From NCBI RefSeq assembly GCF_027923905.1, contig NZ_AP026966.1, positions 2,977,001 through 3,041,000 of the forward strand: 64,000 nt of DNA, given 5' to 3'. Each line of letters opens with the position of its first letter. Position 1 is the stretch's first letter. Under the pieces are notes generated by a model. That model was not told the DNA's origin and did not search any database. It saw only the letters and a list, made by a program, of their open reading frames with translations. The position numbers were made by a program, and so were the translations under genes. Source of the DNA: Massilia varians. Its GTDB lineage: Bacteria; Pseudomonadota; Gammaproteobacteria; Burkholderiales; Burkholderiaceae_D. Positions 1-8,548 of this stretch are shown piece after piece.

Positions 1-1
1 T

Positions 2-2509
2 CAGCTGGTCATGCGCGACGCATTGTCGGTGATGGAAAACCGCGTGAATACGCGAATATTCCGAAACATGAGCGAACTGGATATCGTCGAGACCCTCATC
101 GCGGAGTGGCGTTCCACCAATCCGCTTCTTGCGGCTACATTCGACCTTGAAATCCATGCGCGCCTATTGAACGGAAGGCTCCCGCAGCGCGAATTCACCA
201 TGCAGCACAACGAATCGGACGCAGTTTTCCTTCGCCGCCTGATGCAGCGGCGCGGGATCGCCTGGTTCTTCCGTCCGGGGCTTCCCGATCGGGAGGGCGG
301 CGGCAGTCAGTCAAGAAATGCACTCGGACACACTCTGGTGCTCTTCGACGACCCGGCTTGCCTTCGCCAGAACGAAGCGGGGAGCGTGCGCTTCCACCGG
401 GATGCCGCTACCGAAGAGCGTGACGCCATCACGGACTGGAGTGCCGAGCGCAACCTGCAGCCCGGCAGATTCTCTGTGTACAGCCCGGATTACAAGAGTC
501 CCGCCGCAACGCCAATCACGACCGCGCAATCCCAGTCCCAGGCGAATCAGGGCGAGCTCGGCAACCGGTTGGCGGCAGGGCTGGAAGAGTACTACGTCGC
601 GGCGCCACACCTGGGCGACACCGCGCTGGATCTGACGGCGCTAGGCGACGTGCAGATGGCGCACTTCGAGTACGTCTCGAAGTCCTTTCACGGCGAAGGG
701 GGTGTGCGTGACCTGGCTGTCGGTGAGTGGTTCAGTCTCGTGGGGCATCCGGAGATTGACCTGCATCCGCAGGAGGAACGGGAATTCGTCATCACCGAGC
801 AGCGAATAATGGCTCACAACAACCTGCCGGTCGACATCAGCGCCCGAGTCGAGCGTCTGTTCAACCGGAATGGCTGGAAGCAGGACGACGACGGCATTCA
901 AGCAGGCGGCAGCCTGGAGCAAGCCGGCTACAAGACGCGCTTTTCCTGCGTCCGGCGCGGTGTGCGCATCGTTCCGCCGCGTCGCGTCCTGAGGCGCCCC
1001 CAAATTCAAACCGCGATTGTGGTTGGCCCACCCGGCGAGGACGTGTGGTGCGACGACATGGGTCGGGTGAAGGTGCGCTTTCCAGCAGCACGGGCGCAGG
1101 ACCATGTCCATGCGAATGGCGCCGGCGCTTCCGGCTCCGATCGAGATTCGGCGTGGGTCCGTGTGGCCTCGAACTGGGCCGGCAACGGTCCCGGTAGCGG
1201 CACGCAATGCGGCGCCCGATTGCTGCCGCCGGTCGGGACCGAAGTGCTGGTCGACTGGGCGGGGGGCGACCCGGACAAACCCATCATCGTTGGCCAGCTC
1301 TACAACGCCGTTGCGCCTCCCCCGGCCTTTCGACACGAAGCGGCACTGCCTGCCACAAGGTATCAATCGGGCCTGCGCAGCCGCGAAGTGCACGGCCACC
1401 GCGGGAACCAGTTACGGTTCGACGACACGCCACGAGAGATCAGTGCCCAACTCGCGAGCGACCACGCGACGACCGAGCTGAATCTCGGTTTCCTCACCGA
1501 GTTGCGGCAGGACGGCCAGGCCGCACCGAGAGGCGAGGGTGCCGAGCTGCGCACCAGTGAAGCGATCGCCTTGCACGCTGCGCGTGGGATCTTCCTGAGC
1601 GCGTGGAAGCTCTTGGGTGCCGCCACCTCCAAGGGCGGCCAATTGGAACGGGGCGAGTTCCTCGGCATGATGCGCGAGTGTGGCGAGCTCTTCGCGTCTC
1701 TCGGGAACTATGCGGCCGAACACAATGGCGTGCAGGCTGACGCCAAGGAACAGGACGAACTGCTGGCACGATTCAAGAACTGGGAAGATGGCAGCAACAC
1801 CGCGCCGAACGCGACTGCGCCACGGGAGCCGGTGATCGGCGTGACGTCGCCGGCCGGCATCGGCTTTGCCAGCTCCAAAGCCATCGTCAGCTACTCGGCC
1901 AGGAACATCGACACGGTCGCGCAGCAGCACCTGCAGCTTGCAGCTGGACAGCGCTTCACCGTCAATGCCGGCAAGGGGGTGTCGATCTTCGCACAGCACG
2001 GCGGGCTGAACGCAATCGCCCATAACGGCAAGCTAGTCCTCCAGAGCCAGCACGATGACGCCAGTATCGACTCGGGCAAGAACATGCAGCTGACCGCCAG
2101 CGACGGCGTGGTCACCGTCTCGGCGAAGGCACTGCACCTGGTGGTGGGCGACGGCTCCTTCATCCGGATGGGTGATGGTGTGTTTGTCATCGGCAGCAAG
2201 CATCCGATCCAGCTCCATGCGCCGGACTACCTCTACGATGGACCGGAAACGATGACGCCTCTGCGTCCGACCTTCAACAGCGAAGGAGCGGACCAGAAGT
2301 TCGAGCTGCGCTACCCGCCTTCAAGCCGGACGGAAAACGGCGAGCCGGTCATGGGGGGAATCGTCCGGGACGCGAGCATGGATATATCGCTGAGCGACGG
2401 GTCGAGTATGAAGGCGCGTAGCGGCGCCGATGGAAAGTCCGAACTGATTGCGCGTGAAGCCATGCACCTGGCCGACATCGGTTTGCTGCGTGGCGGTGGC
2501 GACAAGTAG
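2..2509 (+). CDS. vgrG: Type VI secretion tip protein VgrG (5' end outside window)
   Basis: The reading frame is open from the first base, so the gene starts upstream of the window. The ATG at 11 is internal: it falls where VgrG proteins have their gp27-like region, about 100 residues in. The visible 835 residues hold the rest of the gp27-like part, then a gp5-type OB fold (VVGPPGEDVWCDDMGRVKV, later GTEVLVDW and GDPDKPIIVGQLYN). A DUF2345 beta-prism follows (IGVTSPAGI onward), with a C-terminal extension of about 100 residues that probably docks cargo. VgrG forms the spike of the contractile type VI needle. The gene is followed 15 nt later by a Tle3-type lipase with a strong ribosome site, so this looks like a VgrG dedicated to that effector. 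The call is secure; only the start is missing. Confidence 0.95.
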   Translation, partial: QLVMRDALSVMENRVNTRIFRNMSELDIVETLIAEWRSTNPLLAATFDLEIHARLLNGRLPQREFTMQHNESDAVFLRRLMQRRGIAWFFRPGLPDREGGGSQSRNALGHTLVLFDDPACLRQNEAGSVRFHRDAATEERDAITDWSAERNLQPGRFSVYSPDYKSPAATPITTAQSQSQANQGELGNRLAAGLEEYYVAAPHLGDTALDLTALGDVQMAHFEYVSKSFHGEGGVRDLAVGEWFSLVGHPEIDLHPQEEREFVITEQRIMAHNNLPVDISARVERLFNRNGWKQDDDGIQAGGSLEQAGYKTRFSCVRRGVRIVPPRRVLRRPQIQTAIVVGPPGEDVWCDDMGRVKVRFPAARAQDHVHANGAGASGSDRDSAWVRVASNWAGNGPGSGTQCGARLLPPVGTEVLVDWAGGDPDKPIIVGQLYNAVAPPPAFRHEAALPATRYQSGLRSREVHGHRGNQLRFDDTPREISAQLASDHATTELNLGFLTELRQDGQAAPRGEGAELRTSEAIALHAARGIFLSAWKLLGAATSKGGQLERGEFLGMMRECGELFASLGNYAAEHNGVQADAKEQDELLARFKNWEDGSNTAPNATAPREPVIGVTSPAGIGFASSKAIVSYSARNIDTVAQQHLQLAAGQRFTVNAGKGVSIFAQHGGLNAIAHNGKLVLQSQHDDASIDSGKNMQLTASDGVVTVSAKALHLVVGDGSFIRMGDGVFVIGSKHPIQLHAPDYLYDGPETMTPLRPTFNSEGADQKFELRYPPSSRTENGEPVMGGIVRDASMDISLSDGSSMKARSGADGKSELIAREAMHLADIGLLRGGGDK

Positions 2510-2524
2510 CCTCCAGGAGGAGAC

Positions 2525-4792
2525 ATGGCGGAGAAGCCCTATCCGAAGATCGAGTATGTCGCCAAACGCGAGAGTGCCGTTCTCCAGTGCAGCCGCGTCA
2601 GGGATAAAGTGATTGAAGTGCCGCGTGAACTGCCCGGCAATATCATCCTCGTTCACGGGGTCAACGATGTCGGCATGGGCTACAGCGCGGCGGAGGAGGG
2701 CCTCTGCGCCGGACTGCAAGACCGACTATTCCGCTACTTCAGGCCCGCCGAATACCGGCTCCCAACCAAGACGGATAAGGAGAAACTGGAGCAGGACCCC
2801 GACGACGTATTCTTCAAGCGCAAACCGACACCGGACACCGATAGCCCTGTGATCCCGTTTTACTGGGGCTACAGGGAACTTCGCCTCGAGACAAGGACTG
2901 TCCACGGCCAGAAGACTGACCGCTACGGTACCCGTCTCGACAAGGACCTGTCCAAGGGAGGCGGCCCATTCGGCAACGCGACCGCGACCTTGCCAGATAT
3001 GTGGAACCGCGGCGTCTACGCCGCCGGCGACCCGGTAGGCGACGCGCTCAGGCCAATCAAGACCGGCCCAGGGCGCATGTACATGGTAATGGCAGCAATG
3101 CGCCTTGCAGCCCTGATTAGCATGATCCGCAAGTTCGAGCCGAAGGACACGGTCAGTATCGTCGCACACAGTCAAGGCTGCCTGCTGAGCCTTCTCGCGC
3201 AAGCTCTTCTTATGGAGCGAGGCGAACGTACGGCCGACACCTTGATCCTGACCCACCCGCCCTACAGTCTGGAAGAGGAAATGAGCCTCATGATGAAGGG
3301 CTTGACCTTCTTCCGTGGCGGTAAGGATGAGGCGATGACTGAGGCCGACTATGAGTTGCTCGATGGTCGCCAGAGCATGCACGCCAGGCTGCAGACGCTG
3401 GTGAACATCGTGGCCGGCGTGGCAAAGTCCAAGGCGGGCGCTCCAGCCTTTTCGAAGATCAACGAGAGTGACAACGGTGGCATGGTTGCCAGTTGCTGGC
3501 AACCCGAAGGGGACCGTGACAACCGCGGGAAGGTGTACCTCTACTTCTGCCCGGAAGACATGACGGTCCCCCTGGATAACATGCGCGGCATCGGCTGGCA
3601 GGGGGTGCCCGACTATCTCCACACCGTCTCGTTGAGGCCGCTGGTCCAATCCGGCTACGCGGTGAGCAAGGCGGACTATCAGCCCCGGCACAAAATCGTG
3701 ACCCGCAAACCTATGGACGAACTCGGGACCGGCTTCTTTCAAAGGGTGTTTACTGCGAAGCATCGGCTTGATCCACGCACCGGGAAAACCGTTCCGGTAC
3801 TGATAGGACAGCCACCCCACGATTTTGCGCTATGCATCAAGGACGAAAACGGCCATGCACACGTCGCCGCGAGCGCGCGCAGTTTGCGCGAAAAGCTCCC
3901 GGTGGCCACGCGGCCAATCAACCAGACAGACAAACCCGAGGCGCAGAGGTGGGGTATCCGCCGGATCAACGGCGAGCCGCTGCATCCACCGTACAAGGCC
4001 GACCTGCGGGGCAACCAGATCGCACCGGACATGATTCCGGCCAGCTTGCGTCTGGCCCAGGCCCCATTGAACAAGAGGGGACCGAGCGAGGAAGTCGATC
4101 CGATAACTGCAGCCATCGCGGTTACCGCGACCGGTGGCATGGATACCAAACTGGAAGAGCTGTCTCCCGCGGTGGCCGCTGCATGCGTTGATACCAAGCC
4201 TGGAAGGTTATCGAAGCTGGAGTGCCAACGGATGCAAGCAGTCTACAACGAAGCGAAGCATCCAAACGACGCTAGTCCCGATAACAGCTACACGATTCTC
4301 AGTGCCAGCCGCAGGACCGACGGCACGGTGGTGGCATATGTGATGGAAAGTCCCAATGCCGCGCGCAAGCGTTGGCAACACGCGCTGGGTGAGAAGTCAT
4401 TCCATAGCGCGATTTACGACAGCCCGGCGAACCACCGCAATGTGACCGCGTATGACGTCGCAATCGGCAGTGGCAAGGCGTCCATTCATCCGAAGTTCCA
4501 CGCTTACCTGTGCGCCGTGGCTGACTGGCGGTTGAAAAAGCCGGCGCCGTGGGGCCTATTGCGCAAGGGCATTCTCATGTGGCCGAAGTTTCTGGAGCTC
4601 TTCAGCGACTACTTCGAATGCGATCCCGACTGGCGCCGGCAGATCATCGAGGGCAACGTCGACTACTACAGCGACGGCACGCTTCCGAAATGTCTGCCGG
4701 TCCTCACGGGCAGGTTGTGGGAGATCGTGGTCTCGGAAACGACCACGGGCAAGCGCGTGAGCCAGACGATTCCGCCGAAGGGAAAATCATGA
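2525..4792 (+). CDS. tle3: Tle3-family type VI phospholipase effector (DUF3274)
   Basis: 755 residues. The N-terminal half is an alpha/beta hydrolase: NIILVHGVNDVG near residue 39 and the nucleophile elbow VAHSQG with Ser216. The large C-terminal part matches the DUF3274/Tle3 architecture. Tle3 proteins are phospholipases delivered by the type VI apparatus into the periplasm of rival bacteria. There is no signal peptide, as expected for cargo loaded in the cytoplasm. AGGAGGA lies 5 nt before the ATG, which settles the start. The gene follows vgrG and overlaps the next gene by ATGA, so vgrG, tle3 and tla3 form one translational unit. Family membership is from recognition of motifs and of the vgrG-tle3-tla3 context; enzymatic activity is inferred. 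Confidence 0.9.
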   Translation: MAEKPYPKIEYVAKRESAVLQCSRVRDKVIEVPRELPGNIILVHGVNDVGMGYSAAEEGLCAGLQDRLFRYFRPAEYRLPTKTDKEKLEQDPDDVFFKRKPTPDTDSPVIPFYWGYRELRLETRTVHGQKTDRYGTRLDKDLSKGGGPFGNATATLPDMWNRGVYAAGDPVGDALRPIKTGPGRMYMVMAAMRLAALISMIRKFEPKDTVSIVAHSQGCLLSLLAQALLMERGERTADTLILTHPPYSLEEEMSLMMKGLTFFRGGKDEAMTEADYELLDGRQSMHARLQTLVNIVAGVAKSKAGAPAFSKINESDNGGMVASCWQPEGDRDNRGKVYLYFCPEDMTVPLDNMRGIGWQGVPDYLHTVSLRPLVQSGYAVSKADYQPRHKIVTRKPMDELGTGFFQRVFTAKHRLDPRTGKTVPVLIGQPPHDFALCIKDENGHAHVAASARSLREKLPVATRPINQTDKPEAQRWGIRRINGEPLHPPYKADLRGNQIAPDMIPASLRLAQAPLNKRGPSEEVDPITAAIAVTATGGMDTKLEELSPAVAAACVDTKPGRLSKLECQRMQAVYNEAKHPNDASPDNSYTILSASRRTDGTVVAYVMESPNAARKRWQHALGEKSFHSAIYDSPANHRNVTAYDVAIGSGKASIHPKFHAYLCAVADWRLKKPAPWGLLRKGILMWPKFLELFSDYFECDPDWRRQIIEGNVDYYSDGTLPKCLPVLTGRLWEIVVSETTTGKRVSQTIPPKGKS

Positions 4793-6591
4793 ACAGCGAC
4801 GCGCTCGCAGACCCAGGGGAATTTCGGCGACCGACAGCCTGGAAATACGTCTTGGGCGCAGTGGTGGCGTTTCCACTCGTGTTCGTGCTGTGGGTCGCGT
4901 TTGAATACTTCGTGCTGCATCCGGAGCTTGCTAATGTTGAGGTGGAGACCACGATGGACAGAATACGCTGGTTCGGCGTGCCTTTGCTGCTGATCGTAGT
5001 CCTGTTTGGAGGCAAATGGATCAAGGACTCATTTGCCGCGAATGCCCGCGAGCAGGAATGGCGGCATAAGACGCAGCAGCTCAAGGACCAGGAAGCTGCC
5101 GCGCGCACCGAGAAGACTCGCCGCGAATACGTGCTCGAGGTGCTGGGCTTGGGCGTCACCTACGAGAAGTACCGGCAGGGCAAGTTGTGGGATGCGCTTC
5201 AACGAGGGAATCCGCACACCAGCATACGCGAGACCGACCCGAAGAAGTATGAGTGGGCAGGAAACGACAAGATTGGCGATTCGGGAAGCCGTGCATTGGA
5301 CGCACTGGAGAACGGTGTCGAACCGTCTCCGATGTTCTGGGGCGTGCCGAGCATGTATGCCGGCATTCCGACCGAAAACCCCGGCCATCAACCCTGCGAT
5401 ATCCAGCCGGTAGCGGGACTGGCCGCCGGCGCCGAAGGCACTGGCATGGCTTGGCACCTCTTCGTGACCGGACCCTGGCAGCTCAGCGAACGTCCGGACC
5501 AGCTACTGGAGCAGGCGTTCGCGTTCTTCGACAAGTACCCCGATCTGCCCTACCTAGTGCTGTTGTCCAATGACGACATGGCCACACGCGACAGCAATCG
5601 CCGCCCTGGCACGCCTACGCTCGTGACGGATGGCTACTACATTCCAGAGCGGCCGGACGCGACCGCCGTGTTCGTGCTGGCCCGGCGCGAGCGGGTCGAG
5701 CCGCTGCGCCCCTACGTGTGGGACGACCCGGACAACGACTACCTGCAAGAGAACCTGCGACGTATGTACTTCAAACTTATGCAGGACGTCCCTAAGCCAG
5801 AGAGGACCACCCATACCGAGAAATTCAGCAATAATCGTCAACCTTCGGTGGTGGAATGGTTGCAAGCAGCAGCCGCCTTCGCCACGCGCCCGGTCTTCGA
5901 CAAAAAGGACGGCAGTCCGCTCGTCGACGCATTCAAGCGCTGGGCCAACCATCCCCCGAAGGACTGGAAGCCAACGCCGTGGTTTCCGCTTCCGTGGAAC
6001 CGCGAACAGATGAAGGCGTTCGACAATTTGCCGTCGCTTGGATTCATCCACCGCCCGGTCTTCGTCAAGTTCGAGGACGAGCAGGGCAAACCGGTAAGTC
6101 GGCGCGACGCGCGCCAGAAGCTGCTGGAAACCGGCTGGCACAAGGCTTTGCAAACCCTGTCGGACACCGAACGCGCCAAAGGACCGGCCAGGATCATCGC
6201 AGCCTTCGACAACATCGTCGACCATCTGGTGGCGATGGAAGGCGTACTGCATCAATACGCGGCGCAGGGCGGACCGGAAATCGACACTGGCAAGACTGCT
6301 CAGTTCATCAACACGGACAGAAGACTGGGCAACACCGGGGCGGCGAGTTTCTTCATGCAGATGGCGATCGGCGTCATGGGCAGTTACATCGAAGGTGGAC
6401 CGTCGGTTGCCATCAACTTGCGTGACCCGACCGGGGCCAGCATTGTCTTCATCAGCCCGCCGACCGAGGAACGGCGCAAGGCGCAGGAACACTGGAACGT
6501 GTTCAAGCACCAGGTCAAGCCAGCGATCGATCCGGAGAACTACAAGGCGCCGAAGGTTGGTGAGGTTTTACAGGAAGGCGACGCACAGTGA
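4789..6591 (+). CDS. tla3: Type VI lipase adaptor Tla3 (DUF2875)
   Basis: 600 residues starting at the ATG that overlaps the tle3 stop (ATGA). An upstream in-frame extension to 4549 exists but lies inside tle3 and is not used. Two hydrophobic segments occur near residues 19-40 (YVLGAVVAFPLVFVLWVAFE) and 60-75 (WFGVPLLLIVVLF), followed by a charged stretch and a large soluble domain. DUF2875/Tla3 proteins bind Tle3 and help load it onto VgrG. The membrane segments fit the known need to bring the lipase to the injection machine from the periplasmic side. Coupling with tle3 supports a dedicated adaptor. The call rests on domain recognition plus gene order. Confidence 0.88.
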   Translation: MNSDALADPGEFRRPTAWKYVLGAVVAFPLVFVLWVAFEYFVLHPELANVEVETTMDRIRWFGVPLLLIVVLFGGKWIKDSFAANAREQEWRHKTQQLKDQEAAARTEKTRREYVLEVLGLGVTYEKYRQGKLWDALQRGNPHTSIRETDPKKYEWAGNDKIGDSGSRALDALENGVEPSPMFWGVPSMYAGIPTENPGHQPCDIQPVAGLAAGAEGTGMAWHLFVTGPWQLSERPDQLLEQAFAFFDKYPDLPYLVLLSNDDMATRDSNRRPGTPTLVTDGYYIPERPDATAVFVLARRERVEPLRPYVWDDPDNDYLQENLRRMYFKLMQDVPKPERTTHTEKFSNNRQPSVVEWLQAAAAFATRPVFDKKDGSPLVDAFKRWANHPPKDWKPTPWFPLPWNREQMKAFDNLPSLGFIHRPVFVKFEDEQGKPVSRRDARQKLLETGWHKALQTLSDTERAKGPARIIAAFDNIVDHLVAMEGVLHQYAAQGGPEIDTGKTAQFINTDRRLGNTGAASFFMQMAIGVMGSYIEGGPSVAINLRDPTGASIVFISPPTEERRKAQEHWNVFKHQVKPAIDPENYKAPKVGEVLQEGDAQ

Positions 6592-6621
6592 TTCCCAACT
6601 GGCATAGATAGGAGCAGAACA

Positions 6622-6891
6622 ATGCGAAACGTCATCCGGTTAGGGGACGGCACCTCTCACGGCGGGAAAGTGGTCAGTACCGGGGCCTCCAACTTCAAGG
6701 TTCACGGTGTACCGGTGGCGTGCGTTGGAGACCCCTGCAGCTGCCCGTTACCAGGGCACAGCGATTGCACGATTACGACTGGCTCGCCTCATCACCTCAT
6801 CAACGGCAAGCAAATCGCCTTCCACGGCGACAGTCTCAGTTGCGGCGCCAAGCTTATCTCATCCTTCAAGCACTTCAGTATGGCCCAGTAG
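6622..6891 (+). CDS. PAAR-domain spike-tip protein
   Basis: 89 residues. The sequence begins MRNVIRLGDGTSHGGKV and keeps the PAAR family spacing of Pro, His and Cys residues (VACVGDPCSCPLPGHSDC, FHGDSLSCGAKL), which coordinates the metal at the spike point. PAAR proteins cap the VgrG trimer and sharpen the type VI needle. AGGAG precedes the ATG by a normal distance, and the gap from tla3 is 30 nt, so it is probably the last gene of the vgrG-tle3-tla3-PAAR operon. No toxin domain is attached. No immunity gene for the lipase is seen before the IS21 debris that follows. Confidence 0.92.
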   Translation: MRNVIRLGDGTSHGGKVVSTGASNFKVHGVPVACVGDPCSCPLPGHSDCTITTGSPHHLINGKQIAFHGDSLSCGAKLISSFKHFSMAQ

Positions 6892-7172
6892 GGCGGCAAG
6901 CGATCCTTAAGTGCTTGCGAAAAGTGCCGGCCGCTAGGTTGCCCGCGCCCTGAAAAAATTTCGCGTTCCGCTCTGGACTGGCCTGCGTTGCATGATTTCC
7001 ATTTTTCTGCCTCTGCATGGAATGCTCGCGCATCGACTGTGCGAGGCCGCCACAGTGCGGCGCGTGCATCGAAGGACGTCCGAAGACATAGCGATGGGCG
7101 TGCTCGGCCGTGATTTTTTGTATTTGCATCACGAAGTCCAACGACACAACAATCCCCTTTTGTAAGCGTGGC

Positions 7173-7916
7173 TCAGGCCCAATTTGGTTGCCTCCTACTG
7201 CCGGTAGCTTTTCCCCTCAACTCCAGGATATGGGCCCAGAGCATGAGCCGGCCCAGGAAGGTGGTAGCCACGGAATTGTCGCCGAGGTACTTGCCCCAGT
7301 TTTGTACCATCAGGTCGGAGGTCACAACGATGCTGCACTTGAGCTTGTAGCGCTGGTGCACCAGCGTCTGCAGCAGTTCGCCGGACTTGTCGCTGATGCG
7401 GCGAGCGAGGAACAGATCCTTCAGCACCAGGCGGGCGGCGTCGACCAGCGTGCACAGTTGCTGCCGCTGTTCGGCGTCGCCACCGAGCGCGTAAGTGGCG
7501 AGCGCCTCATCGGCCTCCAAGTAGCGCACGTTGTGCCCTGCAGGGTGGGCCTGGTAGGCGACCGCCTTGGCAATGTGGCTCTCGCCGCTCCCCGGCCTCC
7601 CGAGAATCAGCGCGTTCTGCCCCTCGGCGACGAGCTTGAGGGTGTGCGGCTCGAAGCAGGCCGCCCTTGACAGCTTGGCGTTGAAGCGCCAGTCGAAGTC
7701 TTCCAGCGACATGCGCTCATCGAGCGCGCTTTGCTTGTAGCGCTGGTCCATCAGGCACGAGCGGCGCCGATCGAGTTCATGCTCCAGGATCAGCGAGGAG
7801 GTGCCGAGGAAGGGTTCCTGGGTGTTCTCGTCCTGCGACACGCGCGTGTCGAGGGCGGCGCGGATGCCAGACAGGAGCAGCTCGCGCAGGGCGCGTTCGA
7901 TTTCGTTCATGGTCAT
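7173..7916 (-). pseudogene. istB: IS21-family IstB ATPase, probably inactive
   Basis: 247 residues of IstB type (N-terminal helical part, then an AAA+ ATPase that assists the IstA transposase). The full frame is open, but the Walker A motif reads GRPGSGESH where IstB proteins have GxPGxGKTH. The ATP-binding Lys is replaced by Glu (GAG instead of AAG). The Walker B region LVLKDL is also unusual. The partner istA is reduced to its 3' end directly upstream. I therefore treat this as a decaying copy. ATG alternatives at 7916 and 7910 are equally possible. Confidence 0.8.
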
Positions 7917-7919
7917 GCT

Positions 7920-8313
7920 CGAGGCGTCTCCTGATCAGCGCAATGGCGGCGCCGGCGGTGCCCGCGCGCGCAAACAGATCGGCGCAGTCCTCGCCGTCGC
8001 GGATCATTGGATGGTGCTGCTCCAACTCCAGCTCGGCCTGGAGTGGCGCATCGATCTCGGCCAGCGCCTGTGCCGGCAGGCGCTCGGTAAGGATCTTGAT
8101 CGATTTGTAGATGTGTACGTTCTCCTGCAGGGCCTGTGCGCAGGCCTGCTCGATCAGACGGCGCGGGAAGCGCCTGGCGAGGCCCACTACGCCGCGCAGC
8201 TCGCGCTGGCCCACTCTGCCTTCATGCTCGAACCATTGCTGGCACAGCGCCAGCATGGTGTCGCCGGCCTGGGCTAGGATGCGGCGCGTTTCGTGCGAGT
8301 GGTTGAAGGAGCG
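7920..8313 (-). pseudogene. istA: IS21-family IstA transposase, C-terminal remnant
   Basis: The frame from about 8313 reads RSFNHSHETRRILAQAGDTM and continues to RDGEDCADLF, which is the conserved C-terminal tail of IstA just ahead of istB. A stop codon lies immediately upstream (about 8316), and the DDE catalytic region is absent. Only the last 130 or so codons of a transposase of roughly 400-500 residues remain. The frame runs on into istB rather than ending at the usual junction. Together with istB this is a broken IS21 insertion, and no intact terminal inverted repeats were found. Confidence 0.75.
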
Positions 8314-8548
8314 CTAGCCGCCGGCCAGCAGCACGCTGCCGGGAAGCTGGGGGCGCGCGGGTGCGTCCGCAACAGGGCCAACGGGGACAATCGCGGGCTG
8401 AGAGGCCGCGGGATGCTGATTCGATGCGGCGCTACCCGGACCAGACTAATAATCATCGATCTGCGGGCGTGATGTGAGATTGCTGACATAGTGCAGTCCC
8501 GGCAGTAACATGAAGCGTTTCGATCACTGGTGAGCCTCCCGCTTAAAC

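Larger units (their letters stand above)
7173..8313 (-). mobile_element. IS21-family element remnant
   Basis: The span contains a complete but mutated istB and the 3' end of istA in the normal istA-istB order. The left part of the element, including the transposase catalytic core, is missing. No reliable inverted repeats or target duplication could be paired. It separates the type VI lipase module from the orphan gene at 8549. Confidence 0.75.

Noticed and set aside
11..43. ATG at 11 as the start of vgrG
   Set aside because: The frame is open to base 2 and the protein there already corresponds to the inside of the gp27-like region, so the gene begins outside the window.
641..1399. Minus-strand 252-codon frame inside vgrG
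   Set aside because: A mirror frame of GC-rich coding DNA, with no domain or ribosome site.
4549..4788. Longer tla3 starting at 4549
   Set aside because: It would overlap tle3 by 240 nt; the ATGA-coupled ATG at 4789 gives the family's normal N terminus with its membrane helix.
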